Source: Neisseriales bacterium (GTDB taxonomy: Bacteria > Pseudomonadota > Gammaproteobacteria > Burkholderiales > UBA11063). Taken from it: DNA of 10,117 bases. The translations under genes and the position numbers were made by a program. Location of the stretch: the NCBI GenBank assembly GCA_008017145.1, contig SSGY01000064.1:1-10117 (forward strand). The letters run 5' to 3'. Within the stretch, counting starts at the first letter, position 1. Each line of letters begins with the position of its first letter. Below the pieces are notes generated by a model. The model was not told the origin of the DNA, ran no database searches, and was given only the letters and a program-made list of their open reading frames with translations. Shown piece after piece: positions 1-6,405 of this stretch.

Positions 1-17
1 ATTCTAACACCGTTAAT

Positions 18-29
18 TTGACTTGTCAA
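18..29. repeat. Short inverted repeat downstream of pxpC
   Basis: TTGAC-TT-GTCAA is a perfect 5-bp inverted repeat with a 2-base centre, just past the pxpC stop codon. The loop is too short and the T-tract is missing, so it is not a convincing terminator for the minus-strand operon. It could be a protein-binding site for whatever lies to the left, or chance. Nothing else is recognisable in the first 35 bases. Confidence 0.3.
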
Positions 30-35
30 TATGTA

Positions 36-881
36 TTATGCTTTTATCTTCAAAATTGTTTGCCGGAAGTTTTGTAATTGCTTTAAGTATTCTTGTAAAT
101 TTTGTTGTGCTTGTTGGTGACTAATCAATTTAAACTTGACTTGTTGCCTAAATTGAATTTGTGCTAAATGGTTTAAGCTTGGCTGAGTCACTACCAAACA
201 ACGCGGATAGCCACCAATCGTCTGCCGTTGACGCATTAATACAATCGGTCCACCAGAAGTAAACTGGATTACGCCATCAGCAACTGGTGCCGAAATAATG
301 TCATAGCTTCGTAGTTTACACGGATTGCCAATCAGCCGTGTACCCATCGCATTCGATTTACTGTCAATCTCCCATTCGGACGCAAAAAATTCTTCCGCTT
401 GGTATAAGTAGTCAAATTCTGGTCCTTGGGTAACGTAAAGCGTGTTGCTGTAGGGGGTAAAATAACGTTGAAAGCTACCGCGTGAAAGATTCAAGTATTG
501 CGAGCTTTGGTTATTCCAGCTGTGCATCATTAAATAAGTGCGTAAGCCTTGTCGTGCACCATTTAGAATTAGAATATCGCCAGCTTGTGCGCGATAATTT
601 TGCGCATGGTGAATTTGTTGCTGTGTGTTTGCACTTTTTAGCATACTATTAGGAAATCCACTACCCGTCAAGCAAAAAATCACCTCTTCAGTAAAAACTA
701 TCTGCTTGGGTGGATAAATAATTTCCAGGCAACGATAATTTTCTGGCTCACCAAGCAGGATATGAGCAATGTTAAATGCTAACTGATCAGCTGCGCCTGC
801 AGGGCTTATCCCTAGTGCTTGCTGTCCGTAATTACTCGCGCTAACTTCCTGACAAATTCCACTACCATTGACTGCAAACAT
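36..881 (-). CDS. pxpC: 5-oxoprolinase subunit C (PxpC, AHS2/KipA family)
   Basis: This is the carboxyltransferase-like (AHS2) subunit of the cytosolic PxpABC complex, which cleaves 5-oxoproline to L-glutamate using ATP. Family blocks are visible: GISPAGAADQLAFNIA at residues 24-39 (family form GVSxGGAxDxxA), AGDILILNGARQGLRTYL at 100-117, SNAMGTRL at 176-183, and GGPIVLMRQRQTIGGYPR at 210-227, the most diagnostic one. The C-terminal LNHLAQIQFRQQVKF (236-250) also matches the family. The product has 281 residues, against about 310 for E. coli PxpC as I recall. The loss lies in the middle (about 121-150), where the usual glycine-rich segment and second G-x-PL-x-x-GD block are missing. The start lies one base after the pxpA stop, with AAGG 7 bases upstream. 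It is the last visible gene of the minus-strand operon. The family call is firm. Activity is inferred from the intact partner genes. Confidence 0.93.
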   Translation of the reverse strand: MFAVNGSGICQEVSASNYGQQALGISPAGAADQLAFNIAHILLGEPENYRCLEIIYPPKQIVFTEEVIFCLTGSGFPNSMLKSANTQQQIHHAQNYRAQAGDILILNGARQGLRTYLMMHSWNNQSSQYLNLSRGSFQRYFTPYSNTLYVTQGPEFDYLYQAEEFFASEWEIDSKSNAMGTRLIGNPCKLRSYDIISAPVADGVIQFTSGGPIVLMRQRQTIGGYPRCLVVTQPSLNHLAQIQFRQQVKFKLISHQQAQQNLQEYLKQLQNFRQTILKIKA

Positions 882-882
882 C

Positions 883-1572
883 TTAGTGCCTTAATTTGCG
901 GATTGCTTGGGCTAATTCTAACGCAATAGCTGAATCAGAATGAATGCAGGCACTTTGGGCAATAATCGGATAGTGTTGTGAGTTGATCAGCAGCGCTCCA
1001 TTTTGAATTTGCTGATATTGTGCCAAAGCTTGAGTTACGGTATCCAATTCTGCGCCAGCTTGCCCACGAGGAATTAAACTTAGTCTGCCATTGCTTAGCT
1101 TATAACCGCGTTCAATAAATGCTTCTGCCATTACCGTAATCTTGTGTTGCTTGGCATAGTTTGCCAATAGGCTATCATCTGGGGTCAAAACTAAGTTTAT
1201 TTGCTGTTGCTGCATCCAGTTTGCCAGTGCCTGAGCCAGTTCATCATTAGTATTCGCTTCATGATAAAGAGCTCCGTGGAATTTTATTTTTCCAACTGGC
1301 AAGCGCTGGTATTGTTCAGTTAACGAATCAATGAGGTCTGTTGTCGAAATATCCATTTTTACTCTACCAAAGTTAGCCACATCAGGATAACTCAAATGTG
1401 CGGTTATCATGATATTATTTTTATTTGCTAGATTTTGATAATAAGTAATACTATCTGGATCTCCGGCGTGACCACCACAAGCGATATTAGCAATATCAAT
1501 ATACTGCATTAATTGATCATCAATAGGGTGAGCAACTCCGCGTTCGCCGATATCACAGTTCGTTTTTAGCAT
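883..1572 (-). CDS. pxpA: 5-oxoprolinase subunit A (PxpA, LamB/YcsF family)
   Basis: This is the LamB/YcsF-type subunit of 5-oxoprolinase and works with PxpB and PxpC. Recognisable blocks in order are NCDIGER (5-11), NIACGGHAGDP (29-39), TAHLSYPD (57-64), FGR (68-70), KFHGALYH (97-104), EAFIERGY (150-157), IPRGQAGA (167-174) and CIHSD (209-213). All have clear E. coli counterparts, but several normally conserved positions differ: GGH for GFH, AHLS for AHPS, KFHG for KPHG, IERGY for ADRxY, and CIHSD for CxHGD. At 229 residues it is about 15 shorter than E. coli PxpA. The ATG overlaps the end of pxpB by 7 bases (ATGCTAA). AAGGA lies 9 bases upstream inside pxpB, which points to translational coupling. 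Family identity is certain. Whether the changed residues affect catalysis cannot be judged from here. Confidence 0.93.
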   Translation of the reverse strand: MLKTNCDIGERGVAHPIDDQLMQYIDIANIACGGHAGDPDSITYYQNLANKNNIMITAHLSYPDVANFGRVKMDISTTDLIDSLTEQYQRLPVGKIKFHGALYHEANTNDELAQALANWMQQQQINLVLTPDDSLLANYAKQHKITVMAEAFIERGYKLSNGRLSLIPRGQAGAELDTVTQALAQYQQIQNGALLINSQHYPIIAQSACIHSDSAIALELAQAIRKLRH

Positions 1573-2210
1573 GAATTAATATCCTTAAAAAGCAAATAAT
1601 CACCTGGTTTAAATTTTTGATAATCTTCAAATTCAGTATGCCCAATGATGTGCCAACCACCGGGAGAGTTCTCGGTATAGATACCAGTTTGTGTACCGCC
1701 AATAGCAACCGAGCATTTGGGGGTATTAATTCGTGGTACGCTTCGACGTGGAGTAATTAGCTGTGAATCAAGTCCAATTAAATATGGGAAATACGGCTTG
1801 AACCCGAGCATTGCAATTAAGTAGCGCGGCGCAGTATGTAGGGCAATTAGTTGTTTGATGTTTAACTGATGTTGTATTGCCAAAAATTCCAAATCCTCAC
1901 CATTATAGTTAGTAGGAATAATATGCGTTTCGCGTTGAAAATCATTAGTTAGTGGTGAATTCCATAGTCGCTCAATTAAATTATCGAGTTCCAGACGCTT
2001 AACATGGTTTGTAACATCAGGTTTAAAATAAATTGCCAATGCAGTATAACTGGGTACAATATCAATTATCTGCCACTGAGCATAATCCAGCTCCTGCTGT
2101 AAGTGATAATACAAGCAGATAATCTTTTCGGATAACTGGGTACTAATTTGCTGTCCAAAAGTATATTGGATACAGCTTTCACCCAAGTTATGTTTGCTAA
2201 TCATATTCAT
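1566..2210 (-). CDS. pxpB: 5-oxoprolinase subunit B (PxpB, AHS1/KipI family)
   Basis: This is the AHS1-domain subunit of 5-oxoprolinase and partner of PxpC; the two occur as a fused protein in some bacteria. Diagnostic stretches are VPSYTALAIYF (52-62), YNGEDLEFLA (102-111), HTAPRYLIAMLGFKPYFPYL (125-144), TPRRSVPR (153-160) and GTQTGIYTENSPGGWHIIG (172-190). The last is the hallmark GGQTGIYPxxSPGGWxxIG of the family. The Bacillus homologue KipI inhibits the sporulation kinase KinA, but the full pxp set beside it here makes a metabolic role far more likely. The length of 214 residues is normal. The start is uncertain by two codons: a weak GAGA lies 4 bases before the first ATG and 10 bases before the third codon, also ATG. 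The gene begins 6 bases after the pcp stop, and its 3' end overlaps pxpA. Confidence 0.93.
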   Translation of the reverse strand: MNMISKHNLGESCIQYTFGQQISTQLSEKIICLYYHLQQELDYAQWQIIDIVPSYTALAIYFKPDVTNHVKRLELDNLIERLWNSPLTNDFQRETHIIPTNYNGEDLEFLAIQHQLNIKQLIALHTAPRYLIAMLGFKPYFPYLIGLDSQLITPRRSVPRINTPKCSVAIGGTQTGIYTENSPGGWHIIGHTEFEDYQKFKPGDYLLFKDINSC

Positions 2211-2216
2211 CGTTTC

Positions 2217-2864
2217 TCAGCAAATAGTACCGCCAACAGCACTGATATCTTGTGGTGTTGCGATGATGGTTTTGAGAATGATTTTTAACCCGTTAATTAC
2301 GGTTTCTGCCGTCATGCTTGGTTGTGCTCCCAGCACCGCAGCCTGTTCTGGTAAATATGGGATATGAATAAATCCTCCTCGGACATCAGGACTAACCTTA
2401 TTAATCCAATGCATCAGAGTATAAAAAACATGGTTACAGACGAATGTTCCCGCACTATAGGAAATACTGGCTGGTACCCCATTGTTTCGCGCTGCCTGAA
2501 GAATGGCTTTAAGCGGTAGATTAGTGAAGTAGGCATTTGGTGCATTTTTGATAATAGTCTGATCAATTGGTTGCGCACCTAAATTATCTGCGATCCGCGC
2601 ATCATCGAGATTAATTGCTACTCGTTCGAGTGAGATATCTAAACGTCCGCCAGCTTGTCCGATATTTAACACAATTTGCGGTTGCAGTCCTTCAAGAAGT
2701 TTGGTTAAATACTCAGATGATTCGGTAAAAGTGCAGGGTAATTGGCGGGCAATTAGTTGATGCTCATCAATTATAAGCTGATCAAGTTGTTTTACTGCTT
2801 CCCATGATGGGTTGATTTTTTCACCGCCAAAAGCTTCAAATCCAGTAATAAGAATTGTTTTCAT
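2217..2864 (-). CDS. pcp: Pyrrolidone-carboxylate (pyroglutamyl) peptidase, family C15
   Basis: This cytosolic cysteine peptidase removes N-terminal pyroglutamate (5-oxoproline) from peptides. The protein opens with the family signature ITGFEAFGGEKINPSWEAV (6-24). The catalytic triad is intact and correctly spaced: Glu80 in ISLERVAIN, Cys143 in SAGTFVCNHVFY, and His167 in GGFIHIPYLPEQ. The substrate-side GQAGGR (69-74) is also present. Its 215 residues match the usual length. There is no signal peptide, so the substrate must be inside the cell. AGG lies 10 bases before the ATG, and the gene follows the DUF979 stop by 11 bases. Its place directly upstream of the three oxoprolinase subunits means its product is their substrate. 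That makes the operon a peptide-to-glutamate salvage route. Confidence 0.97.
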   Translation of the reverse strand: MKTILITGFEAFGGEKINPSWEAVKQLDQLIIDEHQLIARQLPCTFTESSEYLTKLLEGLQPQIVLNIGQAGGRLDISLERVAINLDDARIADNLGAQPIDQTIIKNAPNAYFTNLPLKAILQAARNNGVPASISYSAGTFVCNHVFYTLMHWINKVSPDVRGGFIHIPYLPEQAAVLGAQPSMTAETVINGLKIILKTIIATPQDISAVGGTIC

Positions 2865-2875
2865 GGTTTAAGTGC

Positions 2876-3826
2876 CTAGATCAAAACATATAGTAAAATT
2901 AGATTAGCTAATAAAATTCCAATACCACTAGGAAGCTGAGTTTTAATTACCAGATTCCTATCTTGTAACTCAAGTAAGGCTGCCGGAATAATATTAAAGT
3001 TGGCTGCCATTGGTGTCATCAAAGTTCCGCAGTAACCGGATAACATTCCAATTGCTGCTACCATCGCCGGATTTGCACCAAAATGCCCGATTAAAATTGG
3101 AATTCCCACGCCTCCCATAATGATAGGAAAAGCAACGAAGGCATTACCCATAATTATAGTAAATAGTGCCATGCCAAGTACGTAAATTAATGCTGCAATT
3201 AGCTTGTAATCAAGATTAATATAATTAGTAAGCACTGCACCAACAGCCGTATCAACGCCACTGGCAGAAAATACCAATCCCAACATCGCCAGCATTTGCG
3301 GTAAAACTATTGCCCAACTTAATGCATCCAATAATCTGCGCGCTTCATGTATACCTTGGGTTGGACGAGATTTGGTAATTAGTGCGCCGATGAATAATGC
3401 CAAAATACAACCAAGACCAACACCAATTATTGTTGCACTTTTAGGATCAATTAATTGCAAAGTCCCGATAGAAAATCCTTTGGGAAGTAAAGTAGCAACT
3501 ATCGCCATTAACGGAATAGTTAATGCAGGAATAAAAAGCTTATTGCCAAAGCGTTTTGCATCCTGTTGCCGCTGTGTTAGATCAGGCTGCTGATGTTTAC
3601 CCCCAATTACTTTACCGCTACCTGCTAGTAATGCCATTACGATTACCATAATACCAACTAGCGCATCAGGTAGCCAATTGCCAACAAGGAAAATTACCGC
3701 ATAAATGAGCCAAAATATTCCGCTACTTAATCGTTTAGGATGGTTTTTATCTAAGAGCGTAAAAATTGCAATAGTAGCCAGCAAAATTCCTACGATAATA
3801 TAAAATTGATTGATGGTAAATAACAT
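2876..3826 (-). CDS. DUF979 family membrane protein, probable 5-oxoproline transporter subunit
   Basis: This is a polytopic inner-membrane protein with about ten hydrophobic segments, roughly at residues 6-24, 36-50, 53-69, 97-113, 130-150, 171-189, 208-225, 228-246, 252-270 and 301-316. The polar loop at 71-96 (rich in Q, D, K and R) is the largest soluble part. The conserved DUF979 block is visible near the end: GYCGTLMTPMAANFNIIPAA (264-283), preceded by MGNAFVAFPIIMGGVG (226-241). I recall current annotation naming this family as one half of a 5-oxoproline transporter with DUF969. Its place here, just before pcp and pxpBAC, agrees. The ATG overlaps the DUF969 stop by one base (TAATG), with GGAG 8 bases upstream, as expected for a pair made in step. 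The family call is strong. The substrate is inferred from context and could be pyroglutamyl peptides. Confidence 0.88.
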   Translation of the reverse strand: MLFTINQFYIIVGILLATIAIFTLLDKNHPKRLSSGIFWLIYAVIFLVGNWLPDALVGIMVIVMALLAGSGKVIGGKHQQPDLTQRQQDAKRFGNKLFIPALTIPLMAIVATLLPKGFSIGTLQLIDPKSATIIGVGLGCILALFIGALITKSRPTQGIHEARRLLDALSWAIVLPQMLAMLGLVFSASGVDTAVGAVLTNYINLDYKLIAALIYVLGMALFTIIMGNAFVAFPIIMGGVGIPILIGHFGANPAMVAAIGMLSGYCGTLMTPMAANFNIIPAALLELQDRNLVIKTQLPSGIGILLANLILLYVLI

Positions 3827-4533
3827 TAATTTTTCTCCATTTTTGTATCACTATGTTGCGGTAATAACTTACGCTGCATGGAGTAAATTCGCGCACTATG
3901 AATAAGCAGTGCAAAAATAGCAGTTGGAATTCCCCACAATGCGATGCTGAGTAATTCAACGTGAATATTATGTTCATGCATAAAAGTTGCAATTAGTGCC
4001 ACTGCGCCGAAAGCGACAAAAATATCCTCACCAAAGAATAAGCCTATATTGTCTGTTGCAGCAGCAAGTGCTTTAAGCTTTTCTCGTGACTCATTCTCAA
4101 GCTGCGGGTTTTGCTTGAGCGCAATCGCTTCTACCATCGGAGCTACTATTGGACGAATCATTTGTGGTTGCCCGCCTAAAGATGTTAGACCAATTGAGGC
4201 TGTTAGTTGGCGGAGGAATAAATAGCTAATCAAGAGTTTTGCGCAAGTCATTTGATTAAATTTGGTGATCAATGTTTGAGCACGTTCGCGTAAACCATGA
4301 CGCTCCATTAAACCCACAACGGCTAGTGGCAAGAGCGTTAATAACGTGAGATTTCGGGTTTTAAGAAAACCACTACCGATTAGTTCTAATATCTTTATAA
4401 AGGGTAAGTGTGCGGCAAAACCAGAGGTAAGCAAAGCTGCAATAATTGCGAGCATCGGATTAATTCTTAGTATAAAAGCAACAGTAATTACAGCTACGCC
4501 CAGCAGCGGCCAAAAATTGACCAGATGTTCCAT
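3826..4533 (-). CDS. DUF969 family membrane protein, probable 5-oxoproline transporter subunit
   Basis: This is an inner-membrane protein with about six hydrophobic stretches, near residues 6-22, 26-45, 61-75, 98-117, 165-184 and 193-212, and a short charged C-terminal tail. Hallmark family blocks are LGGQPQMIRPIVAPMVEAIA (119-138) and DNIGLFFGEDIFVAFGA (161-177). It is always expected next to a DUF979 protein, and here the two genes overlap by one base. It is the first gene of the minus-strand operon: AAAGGAG lies 7 bases before the ATG, and an extended -10 promoter lies about 57 bases upstream of the start. A transporter role in 5-oxoproline or pyroglutamyl-peptide uptake follows from the downstream pcp-pxp genes and from recalled family naming. 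No transport motif of a known superfamily is recognised. Confidence 0.88.
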   Translation of the reverse strand: MEHLVNFWPLLGVAVITVAFILRINPMLAIIAALLTSGFAAHLPFIKILELIGSGFLKTRNLTLLTLLPLAVVGLMERHGLRERAQTLITKFNQMTCAKLLISYLFLRQLTASIGLTSLGGQPQMIRPIVAPMVEAIALKQNPQLENESREKLKALAAATDNIGLFFGEDIFVAFGAVALIATFMHEHNIHVELLSIALWGIPTAIFALLIHSARIYSMQRKLLPQHSDTKMEKN

Positions 4534-4589
4534 ATTTCAGCTCCTTTATTAGGTGTTTTTTCAGTATATATCAACTAAGTTCTTTTAGG

Positions 4590-4619
4590 ATTATATCAAT
4601 AAAATAAAGTTAAAAGCAC
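4590..4619 (-). promoter_or_regulatory. Promoter for the DUF969-DUF979-pcp-pxpBAC operon (extended -10)
   Basis: On the minus strand TGATATAAT is a perfect extended -10 (TATAAT at 4595-4590, TG at 4598-4597). The -35 region is poor (GTGCTT or TGCTTT at a spacing of 17-18), which is acceptable for an extended -10 promoter. A start near 4583 would give a leader of about 50 bases ending in AAAGGAG and the DUF969 ATG. No other good minus-strand promoter is seen upstream of any gene in this operon. Confidence 0.65.
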
Positions 4620-4623
4620 CACC

Positions 4624-4652
4624 ATTTGCGCTATTGGAGCGAATTGTATAAT
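4624..4652 (+). promoter_or_regulatory. Possible second upstream promoter for rplC
   Basis: TATAAT at 4647-4652 is a perfect -10 hexamer on the plus strand. The -35 is weak (ATTTGC at spacing 17, or TTGCGC at spacing 15). If used, it would start transcription near 4659 and give a longer rplC leader. The promoter at 4691-4720 looks better, so this one is tentative. Confidence 0.3.
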
Positions 4653-4658
4653 TTCTCC
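4629..4658. repeat. Overlapping imperfect dyads in the divergent intergenic region
   Basis: Two dyads share bases here. CGCT-ATTGG-AGCG (4629-4641) is a 4-bp inverted repeat. GGAG (4636-4639) pairs with CTCC (4655-4658), continued inward by GAATT against AATTT with one bulged C and one G-T pair around a GTAT centre. The segment lies upstream of both proposed transcription starts, so it would act as DNA, for example as a regulator site between divergent promoters. It could also be the remnant of an older junction. Confidence 0.3.
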
Positions 4659-4680
4659 GGCTAAGCACTTGAAATTACCC

Positions 4681-4694
4681 GCAAATTTATTTGC
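4681..4694. promoter_or_regulatory. Perfect palindrome overlapping the rplC promoter -35
   Basis: GCAAAT-TT-ATTTGC is a perfect 6-bp inverted repeat with a 2-base centre. Its right arm overlaps the first four bases of the proposed -35 hexamer of the ribosomal operon promoter. That placement suits a repressor or activator site. No known regulator is recognised, and an AT-rich background makes short palindromes common. Confidence 0.35.
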
Positions 4695-4720
4695 AGATAT
4701 CGTGTTTATTATGATAGAAT
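4691..4720 (+). promoter_or_regulatory. Main promoter of the ribosomal protein operon
   Basis: TTGCAG (4691-4696, four of six bases match TTGACA) and TAGAAT (4715-4720, five of six match TATAAT) are 18 bases apart. A TG at 4712-4713 makes an extended -10. Transcription would start near 4727 and give an rplC leader of about 97 bases. The bases after the -10, ACTGCTCCC, are fairly GC-rich for this region, as in many growth-rate-controlled ribosomal promoters. It supplies the promoter that normally lies before rpsJ, which is missing here. Confidence 0.7.
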
Positions 4721-4726
4721 ACTGCT

Positions 4727-4823
4727 CCCTGTTGCGTTTATCGCTATGGGTTTTATTGGTCAATTGTAACCAAGCCCTTGATATGCAAGTATTTAGGGTG
4801 TTATAACAAGAAAGGTAAATATA
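4727..4823 (+). promoter_or_regulatory. Structured 5' leader of the rplC operon
   Basis: Three consecutive hairpins can be drawn. The first has CCC (4727-4729) with GGG (4748-4750) and an inner GCG-TTTAT-CGC (4734-4744). The second is TTGGT-8-ACCAA (4756-4773). The third has CCCT (4775-4778) with AGGG (4795-4798), or alternatively an inner CTTG-ATATG-CAAG (4777-4789). The ribosome site AAAGG follows, 8 bases before the rplC ATG. In E. coli the S10 leader is bound by L4 for autoregulation, and this leader sits in the equivalent position. I do not recognise a known L4 site, so autoregulation is inference. Confidence 0.4.
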
Positions 4824-5468
4824 ATGAGTCTAGGATTATTAGGTCAAAAGCTTGGTATGACTCGTGTGTTTGCAGAAGATGGTGCGTCAATTCCTGTGAC
4901 AGTATTATCGGTAGCTGCAAACCGTGTAGTTCAAGTAAAGACTAAAGCGACTGACGGTTATGATTCAATTCAAGTTACTTTCGGTGCTAAAAAAGCTAAC
5001 CGTGTAACTAAGCCGTTGAAAGGTCACTATGCCAAAGCTGGTGTTGAAGCTGGTGTGGTATTACAAGAATTTCCTCTATCTGGCGAAGAAGTTGCAAACT
5101 TCCAAGCTGGTTCTACTGTATCAGTAGAAATTTTCTCTGCTGGTCAATTAGTTGATGTAACCGGAACCTCTAAAGGTAAAGGTTTTGCTGGTGCAATTAA
5201 ACGTCACAATTTCAGCTCAAACCGTGCATCACATGGTAACTCTGTGTCTCACAATGCGCCAGGTTCTATTGGTCAACGCCAAGATCCAGGTCGTGTATTC
5301 CCAGGTAAAAGAATGGCTGGTCACTTAGGTAATGTTCAAGTTACAACGCAAAATCTAGAAGTAGTGCGTGTTGATGCTGAACGTGGTCTAATCCTGATTA
5401 AAGGTGCAATTCCTGGATCTAAGGGTGGCAAAGTAGTGGTTCGTCCAAGTGTGAAGGCAGGTGCATAA
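4824..5468 (+). CDS. rplC: 50S ribosomal protein L3
   Basis: L3 binds 23S rRNA early in large-subunit assembly and reaches toward the peptidyl transferase centre. The start [16 protein letters not shown] (1-16) and the core [17 protein letters not shown] (107-123) are standard. The long extension has [20 protein letters not shown] (137-156). Gln151 matches the glutamine methylated by PrmB in E. coli L3 (Gln150). The ending [11 protein letters not shown] is typical of betaproteobacteria. The length of 214 residues is normal. It is the first gene of the operon here, where rpsJ would normally come first. AAAGG lies 8 bases before the ATG. Its stop overlaps the rplD start by one base (TAATG). Confidence 0.98.
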   Translation: MSLGLLGQKLGMTRVFAEDGASIPVTVLSVAANRVVQVKTKATDGYDSIQVTFGAKKANRVTKPLKGHYAKAGVEAGVVLQEFPLSGEEVANFQAGSTVSVEIFSAGQLVDVTGTSKGKGFAGAIKRHNFSSNRASHGNSVSHNAPGSIGQRQDPGRVFPGKRMAGHLGNVQVTTQNLEVVRVDAERGLILIKGAIPGSKGGKVVVRPSVKAGA

Positions 5469-6097
5469 TGGAATTAAAATTAATTAATGTTCAAGGCCAA
5501 GACGCTGGTGTACTTAGTGTAAACGAAGCTGTATTCGGTCGTGAATATAATGAAGCTTTGGTTCACCAAGTAGTTACTGCATTCTTAGCTAATGCACGTA
5601 GTGGTAACCGTAAACAAAAAACTCGTTCAGAGATTTCTAAATCAACCAAAAAACCATGGAGACAAAAAGGTACTGGACGTGCGCGTTCAGGTACAGCGTC
5701 TTCGCCAATTTGGCGTGGTGGTGCGCGTACATTCCCGAATACTCCTGATGAGAATTTTACTCACAAAGTAAATCGTAAAATGTACCGTGCTGGCGTATCA
5801 TCAATTTTATCAAAATTGATTGCTGATGGTCGTTTGGTAGTTACTAATGAATTAAATATTGATACTCCAAAAACTAAATCATTTGTTACGGCATTGAACA
5901 ATATGTCTTTAGCTAATGAAACAGTTTTGGTTGTAGTTGATGAAATGACAGAAAATGTATATTACGCTTCGCGCAATTTACCAACTGTATTAGTATTAGA
6001 AGCACATCAGATTGATCCATATAGTTTGTTACGTTGCAACAAAGTTGTATTTACGCAAAAAGCTATTGAACAAGTACAGGAGCAATACTCATGCTAA
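5468..6097 (+). CDS. rplD: 50S ribosomal protein L4
   Basis: L4 is an early 23S rRNA-binding protein lining the peptide exit tunnel. In E. coli it also represses its own S10 operon. The extended tunnel loop is clear: [20 protein letters not shown] (44-63) and then [12 protein letters not shown] (64-75), the region where macrolide-resistance changes occur in other bacteria; the sequence here looks wild type. The [20 protein letters not shown] block (89-108) and the C-terminal [20 protein letters not shown] (170-189) match Neisseria-like L4. The protein has 209 residues and ends in Ser-Cys because its last codons lie in the rplW start overlap. AGG lies 6 bases before the ATG, inside rplC. Confidence 0.98.
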   Translation: MELKLINVQGQDAGVLSVNEAVFGREYNEALVHQVVTAFLANARSGNRKQKTRSEISKSTKKPWRQKGTGRARSGTASSPIWRGGARTFPNTPDENFTHKVNRKMYRAGVSSILSKLIADGRLVVTNELNIDTPKTKSFVTALNNMSLANETVLVVVDEMTENVYYASRNLPTVLVLEAHQIDPYSLLRCNKVVFTQKAIEQVQEQYSC

Positions 6098-6390
6098 GAA
6101 TGGATTTATATAATGTGTTGATTTCTCCAGTGATTACTGAGAAAGCTAATACTGTAGCAGAAAAGAATGAACAAGTAGTATTTAAAGTATTGAAACAAGC
6201 AACTAAAGCTGAGATTAAAGCGGCTTTTGAAATTGCCTTCAACGCACAAGTTGAAACAGTACGTGTATTAAATGTTCATGGTAAAGCAAAACGATTTGGT
6301 CGCTTTAATGGTCGTCGTGACAATTGGAAAAAAGCTTATATTAGCTTAAAACCAGGTCAAAGCTTCGATTTAGCTTCAAATCAGAAATAA
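6091..6390 (+). CDS. rplW: 50S ribosomal protein L23
   Basis: L23 sits at the mouth of the peptide exit tunnel and docks trigger factor and SRP. Visible motifs are [12 protein letters not shown] (9-20), [15 protein letters not shown] (31-45) and [13 protein letters not shown] (74-86). The length of 99 residues is standard. The start overlaps the rplD stop by 7 bases (ATGCTAA). A strong AGGAG 8 bases upstream supports this ATG over the next one, three codons in, which would sit 17 bases from the same site. The coupling keeps L4 and L23 in step. Confidence 0.97.
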   Translation: MLRMDLYNVLISPVITEKANTVAEKNEQVVFKVLKQATKAEIKAAFEIAFNAQVETVRVLNVHGKAKRFGRFNGRRDNWKKAYISLKPGQSFDLASNQK

Positions 6391-6405
6391 TAGGAGCGAA
6401 GACAA

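Noticed and set aside
18..29. TTGAC-TT-GTCAA as a terminator for the pxp operon.
   Set aside because: The stem is only 5 bp with a 2-base loop and no T-tract on the minus strand. It is listed only as an inverted repeat.
2491..2500. GCTGCCTGAA resembles Neisseriaceae DNA-uptake sequence dialects, and a near match AGGCTGCCGGAA lies at 2977-2988.
   Set aside because: Both lie inside coding sequence (pcp and DUF979) and the second has a mismatch. There is no repeated copy in intergenic DNA or near a terminator. A genome-wide count would be needed.
3372..3593. Plus-strand open frame opposite DUF979.
   Set aside because: It is antisense to a clear membrane-protein gene, and its composition follows from that gene's codons.
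3747..3992. Minus-strand open frame spanning the DUF969/DUF979 junction.
   Set aside because: It lies in a different frame from two well-supported family genes and resembles no known protein.
4563..4568. TATACT on the minus strand as a second -10 for the DUF969 operon.
   Set aside because: No -35-like sequence at a proper distance and no extended -10. The TGATATAAT just upstream is much better.
6100..6102. Alternative ATG start for rplW.
   Set aside because: It would lie 17 bases from the AGGAG, while the ATG at 6091 has the proper 8-base spacing.
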